Shown in pieces: positions 32,557 through 42,074 of a stretch of DNA of 47,171 nt. Source of the stretch: Scleroderma bovista (lineage: Eukaryota; Basidiomycota; Agaricomycetes; Boletales; Sclerodermataceae); the NCBI GenBank assembly GCA_037178675.1, contig JAYMGJ010000823.1:1-47171 (forward strand), in the 5' to 3' direction. The notes below the pieces were generated by a model, which searched no databases, was not told the origin of the DNA, and saw nothing but the letters and a program-made list of their open reading frames with translations. Each line of letters starts with the position of its first letter. Within the stretch, counting starts at the first letter, position 1. A program made the translations under genes and the position numbers.

Positions 32557-35219
32557 TCACGACACCTCGCCATGGCTCCGCGCTTCGACGAAACTCAGCT
32601 CAATCGCGAACCTCATCTCATCATCCATCTCTTCGATCCCATCGAGTGCATCGGTGTCGCCATCGCCCTTACCCTGCTCAGGGGAGTGATACGAGCCCAA
32701 TGTGTGGAGTGCACTGTCCAAGGTGCCTCCAGATCCACTTCCAGCATCGGCACCGGCACCACGGGGTAGGACAGATCGGTTAAGGCCACTCCACGCAGAC
32801 ACACGCGCTTGCTCTGGACTCCCCTGAGATCCCACACGCGACACAGAGCCAGTACTCCCGCTCCCTTTCGAGTTCGAGAGAGACGAAGTGCTTGAGCTTA
32901 TCGCGGGGAAATCGTCAAAAGAGGATGACAACGCTGTGCACGCAGTCATACGCGTGCCCAAGCCCACGCCCACGTCAATAGGATTGGAAGACCCAGAGGT
33001 GATGTTCGGCCCAGCTTCCATGGGCTCTAGAACAAGCGGCGGAGATACTTGTACCTTTTCATTCGAGGTCGAGGGGACGACGCGGGGGGACCAGCGCCCT
33101 GCCGTACGCGCACACTCTGGCTTGCTCGACGAACGCGTGCCAGTACCAAGTAAATCATCAAAATCCCCCTCATACACCTCGCCCCCGACACCGGTGCCAT
33201 CCCCATCAATAGTCCGACGTCTAGATTCTGCCTCATCCCTCGAAATCATGAGCACGTATTGCACAGCCTCTGCTTCATCGAGACCAAGCTCATCTAACAT
33301 CAACCGCTGTTCTCGTTCGCGTCCCATCGCACGCCTTGTATATTCTCGTTCATACTCGAGCTCTTCGAACGAGTCGGAGATGTCCTTTCGGAGTTCGTAT
33401 TGCTCTTCATACAACATATGCATCAGAAATGGGAGCATAACTACAACGGAGGGGAAAGGGCTCACGGTATCCTTTCGATACGACGTTCTTCGCATGTGTA
33501 TGTTTGCCTTTCGCCGAACGGGTACGCAAGCCACGCCTCTTAACGCGTCCCGGTTTGCACGCCATGATACAATTTCCAACTACGACGAGGATCAATTCAC
33601 GTTCGAGGATAATTTTACTGACGACGGGCAGGTCGCTTCCGAGTGAAGGGCGGGACACGGGCGACTTAAACTGATGTAGAGGTTCCAGAGTAAGACTGTC
33701 CCAAACCGCGGTCGTTCCATGAGCTGAGCCCGTCGCGAATATAGCTGCAGTCCATGCGATAGCTGTGATAGCTCCGTCTGTATGCGCCTCGAACTTGTAC
33801 GCGGGGCCTTCTGCGTGCACATGGGTAGACGCCTCGTACGTGCTGACGAACCCTAGCCGGTCACCAACGATCACCAGGTCGCATTCGTCTGCTCGAGAAG
33901 CGTAAACTGGTTCGATGACGGATACATTACCGTACGAGATATCTCCGAAGCGAGTGATTTCGGAATTTGCAGAGTCGAAGTCGACGGAGATTCGATAGAA
34001 GAACGGATGATCGGTGTAGTCTGCCAAGATGGAGATCCGCTCGTCCGACGTACGTTGGATGTGCATGGTACGGAGCTCGGGTCTCGTAGTGAAGGGTCCC
34101 GCATTGACCGTAGCCTGAACAGGCGAACTAATCCTGAACTCGGGTAGGTTGATAGATGCAAACGAATCGGCCGTGTCCAGGGCGCGAGGGATCGTCCACA
34201 CACAGATGTCCCCGCTGCTCAGCCCGCCCACAATAACTCCCTGACTCAGCCCACCCGCAACCCGTACGAACCCGTCCGGAACGAGCGATTGCATCTTCCT
34301 GTCGCTCGACCATAAACACCGGAGCATATTCCCGTCCCAGAGCTTCACGCGTCCATCTGCACCACCCGACAAAAACGTCTGCGAAAGCGTATCCACAGCC
34401 AGCCTGTGTACCATCCCGTCATGCTGATCCTCCACTCTGCATCTCACCAGCTTCGAAGTGGTCAGACCAGCAACCAATACTCTGTTCGCAATGGTCACCG
34501 CAACCTCACCGTTCCTCTTTCCCCAGAAAACTCTCGCAGCGCCGCCGCCTTCGGACGACATCGCACATGCAGATACGTCGGGTGTAAATTCAACATTTGG
34601 GTTGCCGATACCTAAGCCTGTTCCTGAGGCGTCGAGATAGCCTTTGAGGATTTTACCGGTAAGTGGTAGTGAGCGCGCAACAACGCCGTATTGGATGGAC
34701 GCTGTTAAGAGACCGGCTTCGGATATGAGATGCGCATCGTCGATTGTGGAGTCTTGTGGTGCGTGAGTGACGGTTGGATTCGGATGTTCCCATTTCCTAA
34801 CACGATATCAGCTGCATGTGACCATTGGAAGGTGCAATAGGTACATACTGTCTGAGCCGATAGCGCAGAAGAAATTCTTCTCGCCATGTCTGTTCTAGTC
34901 TCTTCAATAGGATGATTTTTCCATTTTTGAGGTGACCCTCTGGACCGACTCCGACGACTTGGGTCAAGAAAGCACGATACCAAGTGATATCGTTCTTTAC
35001 GTGTTCGTACAGGCGGGTGCAGGTCCTAGAAAGTGCAAAGAGAGACGGAGGTGCAAGGTATGAGGTAACATGAGTGAGAGATTCGACGGGGATGTCGAGA
35101 AGAATCGAGATTGGCTGCTGCTGTTTTCCATATTGAACTGAGTCTAGGTTTGAGTTTGAGAGCGATGTTTTACTGTTCCGAGCGTCTTTCAAAGAATTAT
35201 GTGTTGGTCTCGTTGGCAT
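32557..35219 (-). CDS. F-box / WD40 protein with C-terminal ubiquitin-interacting motifs
   Basis: Three exons on the minus strand (35219-34849, 34796-33466, 33404-32557) give 849 aa. An F-box lies at about residues 36-80 (ILLDIPVESLTHVTSYLAPP followed by SLFALSRTCTRLYEHV), then a beta-propeller with weak WD repeats (e.g. AVDTLSQTFLSGGADGRVKL, AHTDGAITAIAWTA, GTTAVWD). The C-terminal third has an acidic/basic helix (SFEELEYEREYTRRAMGRER) and two UIM-like helices, EAEAVQYVLMISRDEAE and DDEMRFAIELSFVEARS, separated by a Ser/Gly-rich linker. F-box plus WD40 suggests an SCF ubiquitin-ligase substrate receptor; the UIMs suggest it also binds ubiquitin. S. pombe Pof10 is a possible relative. The start is the first Met before the F-box; the frame stays open upstream over the divergent promoter, so the N-terminus is not certain. 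Confidence 0.8.
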
Positions 35220-35366
35220 AAAACGATGGAAAACCTTCGAGTCTGTGTTGCGTTCGCAGACAATTAGCCTGCGAGATGGGCAGCAGAGGAAACAGAGAAG
35301 CGAAGGAAAAGAAAACGAGGAATTTGAAGGGTGGATGACATAAGCAGACTGACTCTCCCCGACTCC
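35220..35366. promoter_or_regulatory. Divergent promoter between F-box/WD40 and Mic26/27 genes
   Basis: Only 147 bp separate the two start codons, which face away from each other. Any core promoters must share this space. It has a pyrimidine-rich tract toward the + gene and no clear TATA box. Confidence 0.6.
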
Positions 35367-36372
35367 ATGATGCTCCGAATGCGAGCTGTAAGTGGATTCT
35401 TGTCCTTTGCTTGATATGCTGCTTGCTTGACCAATATCCCAGCTTCGTGCGTCCCGCACCGCATACCTTGCAGCGACGGGAGCGGCCGGGGCTGTTCTCG
35501 TCGAGTCAAACACGGACTCAGAACCTACTCTGGATGTCCCGACCAGTGAAAGTACACCCACGGAAATCCACGACGCTAAACAGCCAAGAGTTCTCGCAAT
35601 TTCCCTGCCAGACAAGGTACACTCCCGTTTCCGTACCCGTCTCACTGCTGATACCTTCGCGGTCAAAAAGCTTTCCATATACCCAAAAGCAACTCCAGAG
35701 CTGCTTCTTCTTAACACACCATCCCCTCTCGAACTTCAGATCGGTAACGTGAGGAGGGAGCTGTGTGGGTACTATACCGGTGCAAGGACACAAGTCCAGG
35801 GTATCGTAGATCGGTGGATTCATATTGAGAACATGGTGGAAAGTACGTTTCCCCGTCTCCTGGTTCTCGTGAACGTCACACTGACATGCACATTCCCTCT
35901 CCGACGTATGTGCTCATGCATTCCCATTTCTGCGCTGACAGCCCGTATAAAATCCTTCCGAGACCCTACGGAGCCACTCAACCCCGCTCTCCTCTTTACG
36001 GGCATATCTGCACTTACCGCATCCATCTTTGCGCGCTCTCGCTCCCTCCCCACACGCTTCCTTCTCCCACCTCTCTCGTTCCTAGGCACATTTATCTATT
36101 TCTTACCTGGCACCGCAAGTAGGATAGGGTCGTACGCTGAAGAACTTGAGGATAGGTATATTCCGAAGCTAGGAGAGGTTCGTAGGACGGGTGTTGCGCA
36201 TGGTGCGATGGCGGTGGGGAGGTTGAGGGAGAGTGCTAGAGAGGGCAAGGAGACGCTGGAGAGAGGTGCTAGGAGTGTCGTGGATGCGGTGGAGGACAAG
36301 ACAGGGCTAAAGTTGGGAGATGTATTTGGGGATGGTAGCAATGAACACCCAGGTAAAGACAGCAAGGCATAG
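35367..36372 (+). CDS. MICOS complex subunit Mic26/Mic27 (apolipoprotein O family)
   Basis: Four exons (35367-35387, 35443-35616, 35671-35842, 35942-36372) give 265 aa. The family sits in the mitochondrial inner membrane and helps form crista junctions. The N-terminus (MMLRMRALRASRTAYLAATG) is Arg-rich and acid-free, like a mitochondrial presequence. The ApoO core follows: KLSIYPKATPELLLLNTPSP, NVRRELCGYYTGARTQVQGI, and a two-segment membrane hairpin from LLFTGISALTASIFARSRSL to FLLPPLSFLGTFIYFLPGTA. A helical C-terminal part (SYAEELEDRYIPKLGEVRRT) ends in a Lys/Asp-rich tail. The intron at 35617-35670 lacks a strong donor (GTACAC) but is needed for frame. The intron at 35843-35941 is unusually long here (99 bp). 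Confidence 0.87.
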
Positions 36373-36827
36373 ACTAGTTCAGTGTTACCCCTAAAATAAT
36401 CTCCCCAGCCACCATGTCAACTTCACTTGAAGAGAAATAGATAACGGCGGTTGTACACAAAATGGTCCAGTTGAAGCAGGCCGCTAGGATGGACAGAGTA
36501 AAAGTTGCTCAATAGAACACTTCTTTTTCATGACCCCACGCAAGGCAGGCTTGATGAGAGTGCGAAACTGATCGAAGGCAACAGACGAGGTTTATGGAGG
36601 TTCGTCTCTGAGTTCAGGTAATCACCGCGGAGTACATTGCTGAGGAGAGGTGCACCTTGAGTTATTAGATGAATACATTCTAGTACCTGATATGTGGTCG
36701 ACCAGCAGCTGGGATGAGTTACGTTCGGACAACCAAACCAATGGGCGGTGGCCATCATCACGCTCACTACCTCAAGAGTACATGCTTAGACGCATTCAAG
36801 TGAGTCGAGGAAAAAACCCACCAAACA
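36373..36827. other. Convergent intergenic region
   Basis: About 455 bp between the 3' ends of the Mic26/27 gene (+) and the bL31m gene (-). No feature was seen beyond presumed 3' UTRs. Confidence 0.5.
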
Positions 36828-37286
36828 TCACTTCTTCCCTGGTGCCTTTTTCCCGGCCTGCACCTTCTCCTTCCCCGCCGGAGGTTCCTTCTCGGCCTGC
36901 ACACCCTCCTGCATCCCCGTCCAGCTTTCCACACTGACATCCTCCCCGAATCTCCTCTTCCACCTCCCCATCCGTCCCGTACCCTCTTCCTCTTCGTCCT
37001 GCGCGAGTTCAGCAGACCTTCCACATACGCGTTCTGTCGCGTTCCATAAGGGGTGGTTTGTCGTGTCACGGGTTAGAATAATACGGGACCGCGGTGAGGT
37101 TGTCCAGTGTGTGAACGTGGATCCGTCGGCGCGGGTTACATATTGTGGGAAGTGGGGTACGACGGGAGCGGGGAGTGAGCGGGGGTGTTTTTTGCGCAGG
37201 TGGGATTGGCCGTAGGGGGATGTAGAGTGTGTGCGAAGGAGAGGTGGTGTAGAAGGAAAAAGGCGTTTTGGTATGCAAAGGGACAT
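36828..37286 (-). CDS. Mitochondrial ribosomal protein bL31m
   Basis: Single exon, 152 aa. The N-terminal 35 residues are basic, Ser/Pro-rich and acid-free, fitting a mitochondrial targeting sequence. The bL31m core reads YVTRADGSTFTHWTTSPRSR then ILTRDTTNHPLWNA, the patt of the fungal Mrpl36/bL31 family. It is followed by an acidic patch (DEEEE) and GRWKRRFG, also typical. The C-terminal tail is Lys/Glu/Pro-rich and repetitive (EKEPPAGKEKVQAGKKAPGK). The protein would be part of the large mitoribosomal subunit. The start is the first Met of the frame (MSLCIPKRLF); a longer frame on another phase upstream is not needed. Confidence 0.78.
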   Translation of the reverse strand: MSLCIPKRLFPSTPPLLRTHSTSPYGQSHLRKKHPRSLPAPVVPHFPQYVTRADGSTFTHWTTSPRSRIILTRDTTNHPLWNATERVCGRSAELAQDEEEEGTGRMGRWKRRFGEDVSVESWTGMQEGVQAEKEPPAGKEKVQAGKKAPGKK

Positions 37287-37515
37287 GACTATTGAGTTGT
37301 GGAGAAAGAGAGAAACTCGCTGTGGGTGTGGTGGGTAGATTTGTAATACCCGGTGACACTACACTGGCACCTTTCTTATATCTCAATTATCTGACCACAG
37401 TGCATGCATTCCATCATATTATATCGTATTGTACATTCCCCCCTATGTAAAAGAGATACAACATAAACGAAACTAACTTTCTACATAAATCTCCATTTCC
37501 CTTCCACCAAGTGCA

Positions 37516-40007
37516 TTAATGCACCCTAAAACAATTTGCACACATGCCCTTGCGCTCATTAGCTAGTTGTCGGAACCCCGTGCAACTCGCAGATAAATCC
37601 GTCAAGCTGTCAAACGGGGACACGTTCAAACCAGGGTGACTATTCCCATTACCATTGCTGGCTTTCATTGAGGCCGTCGGAGTGAGGTAAATCGGCGAAG
37701 TGCTCGATGACGTACTCGATGCACTGCTGTCTGTTTGCAAATGAAGACGATTCTTAGAAGAACCAGGAGGAGGTCGATCAGGGATAAGAGGAGGCGGAAG
37801 AGAACTCGTTTGAGTTCTTCGAGGTGGTGGAGGAGGCGGGGCTTTCCTTCCTACCACCGCCGAGAGGACCTCTGGGCTGGTTTTGCTCCGTAGAAGTGGT
37901 GGGGAGTCGCGTGTTCTTGAGGGAGTTTGAAGTACGGCCTCATCCGTGGGGGATTGTTGGCGCGGGGGAACCAGGTGCTGCGATTCGTCGTCCTCTGTAG
38001 AACTAATTATACTATGGACGTCGAATGCGAAGCTCGTTGCGGAATGGGGAACATCCATTGGCTGACGATAGCTGATGCTCTCGTCATCCCCGGCTTCGGT
38101 CTCGTGATGATGATCACCATCAGTGGTAACGCCGCCATCTTCTCGTACGATTGTGAACGAGCGGGTACCAGAGGAGTTTGAGATGATTGGAGTGGTATAG
38201 TTCGCCGGGAAAAGGCCCTTTCGGCCGTCCTTGAGTATCCCTAACCACCAGTCTTCGAGTACCTCGTTGATCACAGTTATCTCATCTCCGGCCGTAAATG
38301 ACAATTCGTCAGAAGATCCTGTAAAGTTATGGAGTGCCTTGACGAGCTTGCGTTCTTGCTGAGAGGGAGGCTTCAGGATCCGCAGGGGGACCCTGGGTGA
38401 AGAGTCGCTGCCAGGAGGAAGCTCGCTGCCTTTTCCCTTCGGCGACTTGCGCAAAAGCGACAGCGACTTCGAACTGGTTTGGCGGGATAGATGAGGGTTG
38501 TCTTGGTCTGCGTTACCTTCATCGTCTTCATTCGTCAGCGCAGCAAAGTTTTCTCTATCTTTCTTGCCTCGCCCTGCGATAGAGCTTACGGCGCTAGATG
38601 CCCATCCAGTGACACTCATACGCTTGTTACTTTTCGGAGTTGTATTAGTACTCCCAGGAGGAGGCCCTGACGTTGTTGCACCGCTATCGGAACGTCCCCG
38701 AGAGGCCCTGGAGTCGGGGCGAGACATTGATCTGCCGTCTGAGCAAGATTTGCGGCGTGTTACGGGACTGGTGCCCCTGGCGACGCTATCTCCATCTGAG
38801 TCATTAGAAGCCGGAGTAGAGTTGGATGATCGTATAGACCGTTCGAATGCATGCGAGCCCAATCTCAAATGCTCGAACCTGAATGACATCGAACTGCTGT
38901 CATATATTTATCAGACCAGGACAGGTTGAGGTTCGAAAGGCAACGTCATACCTTTCACACCAGTTTTCCTTAACGTCCTGCAAGACGTTGAAGTATTGTT
39001 TCGCAAAGTTGAGCTCGATGTCCAGGAATGTGGACAGTTCGCGAAGCTGACGTGTCTCACTCTCCTGGATATTATGCATGCGCGACTGCACATCATCAGA
39101 CGTCTCCTCACTGATAAATCCATGAACGCGTGTCAGACGATTTATCAGTGGAAAGCGAGAGACGTACAATTGCAGTCGACTCTTTTGTAACTCGTCCTCT
39201 GCCTCGCGCCTCTCCTTTTCCTTCTCTTTCTTACTACTTTTGATCTTGTCAAGTTTGCTTATCGCTGCGTCGTAGCTCGACCTGCACGCGAGTATAAGTG
39301 AAGCGTTACCTGGCAATATTGAATAGATATGTACCTCCGACTGTCCAGTTTCTTTCGCTGATGTTCATAGTCCTTGATATCTTGCAGAAGTTGCTCGCAC
39401 GAAGTCAGAAATGTATCTCTAAGTGTCAATGCGTATGCCTCTTGGAGAGTCGCGATCTTGCAATGGGCCCTGCCCAGTGTCACCAGCGACGTTCCTAGTG
39501 TAATCAAGCACCGATGAGTAGGCGCAAAGATGGTCGCTGCGTAGAGTGATGACGCACCGAATGGAGAGTCTTCTCCGAATTCCTCACCATGACTGACCAT
39601 CACGATTCCGAGTGCATCAATCGCCATAAGTTTCTCGGTTTCTCCAGATACAGGAAACACTTTCTTCTTTGAAAGAACACGGTGATACGCCTCTGAAGCT
39701 GCCTGCAGCCTGTTCATTATGTCACTATGATGCGAAACGAAGGGGATTAGGATGCGTGCACACCTCAGTATACCCTGTTTTCTCAGCTCAATGTCTTGTT
39801 CGAGTTCCTTGAATTCATCCGCGACGACAGACTTGTCCCGTGCTGATATCTTCTCCCCTGCCCACTGTCAAGGTTGATGGTAAGTACTTGGTCAGATCAG
39901 CGTGCCAGCGCACAGACCTGTTTGAGCTTTCCAAGCTACCAGCGAACATAGGATTAGTAGACACACGCATCAATGAGCAGGGTGTGCTATACCTGTTTGC
40001 TAGCCAT
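37516..40007 (-). CDS. BAR-domain and SH3-domain protein
   Basis: Eight exons on the minus strand (40007-39993, 39935-39918, 39864-39764, 39724-39558, 39494-39335, 39281-39168, 39110-38952, 38878-37516) give 698 aa. The N-terminus MASKQLGKLKQWAGEKISAR and the following helices (VVADEFKELEQDIELRKQG, AASEAYHRVLSKKK, ALTLRDTFLTSCEQLLQDIK, SSKKEKEKERREAEDELQKS, LRELSTFLDIELNFAKQYFN) form a BAR domain (about 1-245), which binds curved membranes. A Ser/Arg-rich linker follows, then an SH3 domain at about 422-474 with ALHNFTGSSDELSFTAGDEI, DWWLGIL and GLFPANY. Proline-rich segments (APPPPPPRR, LPPPLIPDRPPP) may bind SH3 domains. This suggests a role in endocytosis or actin-linked membrane shaping. 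Exons 1 and 2 are micro-exons of 15 and 18 nt, and intron 3 is only 39 bp (39725-39763). Confidence 0.9.
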
Positions 40008-42074
40008 AGCAGTAAAGGGGAAGAAAGGATTTATTCCTTTGTGAAGCAACGACGCATAGGATCAGTGCATCGTCCCTTCTTATACATACAGCTTGGGAGT
40101 GGTCTGACTTTTTTCGACCTGCGCCTAGATTGCTTCCGAGTCCCGACCAATTGAAATACAAGGCAACGACAACATCGTCCTAATATGTTCTGTCATGATT
40201 CCAGCTGGACCTCGGTCGCAAGAGAAGATCGATCGACGGACACCAAGCGCAGAGCCACTACCGCCCCAATCTTCGCTCTCTCTAGGGCTGCAACATCTAA
40301 GAACACAAAGGACAGTTGCCTAGTCGTCCTCGGGCAAGCCCAGTCCAAAGCTTCCTTACGCCGCTACTAAATGACAATGGACATCGCTCTTTCTTGACCC
40401 AAGCGTTTGAGTTGGTCTTTCTCTCGCGAAAGTTAATGTCACCATGGAGAAGTCATGCCATGGATAAACGATGCTGATCCGATTGTCATTGGCTCACAGT
40501 GGAAGTTCACATCTTGCAGCTCCACGAGTAACTAACGACACACTAGGGAAAGGAAGCATTGACAAAACCCAGGTTTGAACAATTACCCGTTCAACACGTT
40601 CAACGATATACATTTCGTTTATGAAGAATCGTGTTCGGAGTTCTCAACGTCTATGTCGACGCCTCGGGACCTTATCGTGCTTCAGAAGTAATCTACACTG
40701 ACTTCGCATGCGCTATAGTATCTGGGGGCACTGCGCGTGTTTTCTGAGGTAGCGGGATCGAGTGAGTAAAATATTCGGTCGCTTGTCCCGGAGCTGCGCT
40801 GAATAGTGGCCACCTTGGTGTCTGGACGATTTTACCGCAGCTTGGCTTCGTGCATTGGATGCCTTGATTATCTGTGCCACTTTGGTCATTCGCCCTTGTA
40901 TCAAGTTTCCGTAGTGTCCGACTCTGACAACACGGTTCGCAGATACGGAGTGTTTCTGGGCAAAAGAAACGTGCTTTCGAGTCGGCTGCTCACCCCTCGG
41001 GCAATCTCTACGTGCACGTTCGCAGCACGTGTAGATGACTCCCTCGCTATAATTATGTGGAATGCAGTCATGTTTGTGACTTCGCTCAGCCCGTGAAATG
41101 AACATGGTTTTGGATTGTCCAACTCTGGGACCTCTTTACACTGCCGGTAAAATTCTGCTTGAGCACGAGCTTATCTTGGCTTTCAGGGATCCGCGTATAT
41201 GATGCCGTAGTCGCATTTCTGGTTCGTCCACAAGCTACGCATGTCATGCTCCCGTTCGGATCTAAGACCGCTTTTAAATTCCTCGATGCCATGTGCATGG
41301 GCGTGTCACATCGTAGTCGTCCTCACAAGGATTTTCCTGGCTATCAGCTCTAATATCTCGTCTGCATTTATCCATATCTGCATTGAGACCAAGAAGGGCC
41401 GGGTGTGTGTCACGCGAATCTAGTAATCTGGGACTATGTATGTCGTTCGCGTGGAGTAACCCGAAAGGTCTTACCATTCCCTCCTTTTCTTGCTATCCCC
41501 TCTGGAGCTAGTGGTCCACGGAGACAATCATTTCTGAAATGTGGATATACCAGGTGAAGATTGAAGCACCCAGCAAGTGAGCTGTGATGTCTGTGAGACT
41601 GCAATTAAATGAGTGTGTTGGGGGACATGTGGTTTCTTTCCTTAATACTCATAGCTTTCAGCTCAGAGTCTATCAAAAGGATAGCCAATGATGAAAAGTA
41701 CTGGTGGGTGGACAGATATGCTGAACTAAGGTTAACAACAGCTGCTGTAGCACACTGGAACCCACATGGTTCTGGAGCAGCTGCAATCACACACCAGCAG
41801 CATTTGAGAACATTTGGAGAAGATACTGATGCTGGTTGATCAAAGGTTATAGCAAGAAACAAAGGTCATGTAGATATAGTAGTACTAGTACAGAACTCAA
41901 GATGCCAACAGGTGCTAAATATGTAAGTACAAGCATAGTATTGAATGCACAATGTGGAGCAGACTCATCAGGAAGTACCCAAGAACAAGTGCATATGTCA
42001 GGCAGTGAATTGAAAGTGGGAGAAACATTGAAAAGAAGAATCAATCAGTAACCATACACAAACAGATTTAATAA
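40008..42074. other. Gene-free region, CpG-free from ~41520
   Basis: About 2.07 kb. Near 40008 it must hold the promoter of the BAR-SH3 gene. No credible gene was found; open frames are short and shadow each other. From about 41520 onward CpG dinucleotides are absent and this state continues into the WD40 exon of the next gene. Confidence 0.5.

Noticed and set aside
35518..35823. Antisense frames across the Mic26/27 first exons continuing the F-box gene frame upstream
   Set aside because: The F-box protein has a plausible Met at 35219; the upstream extension has no motif and overlaps the conserved ApoO coding exons.
40713..41298. Overlapping 70-130-codon frames on both strands in the 40-41.5 kb interval
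   Set aside because: No recognisable motif and no splice structure linking them into a gene.
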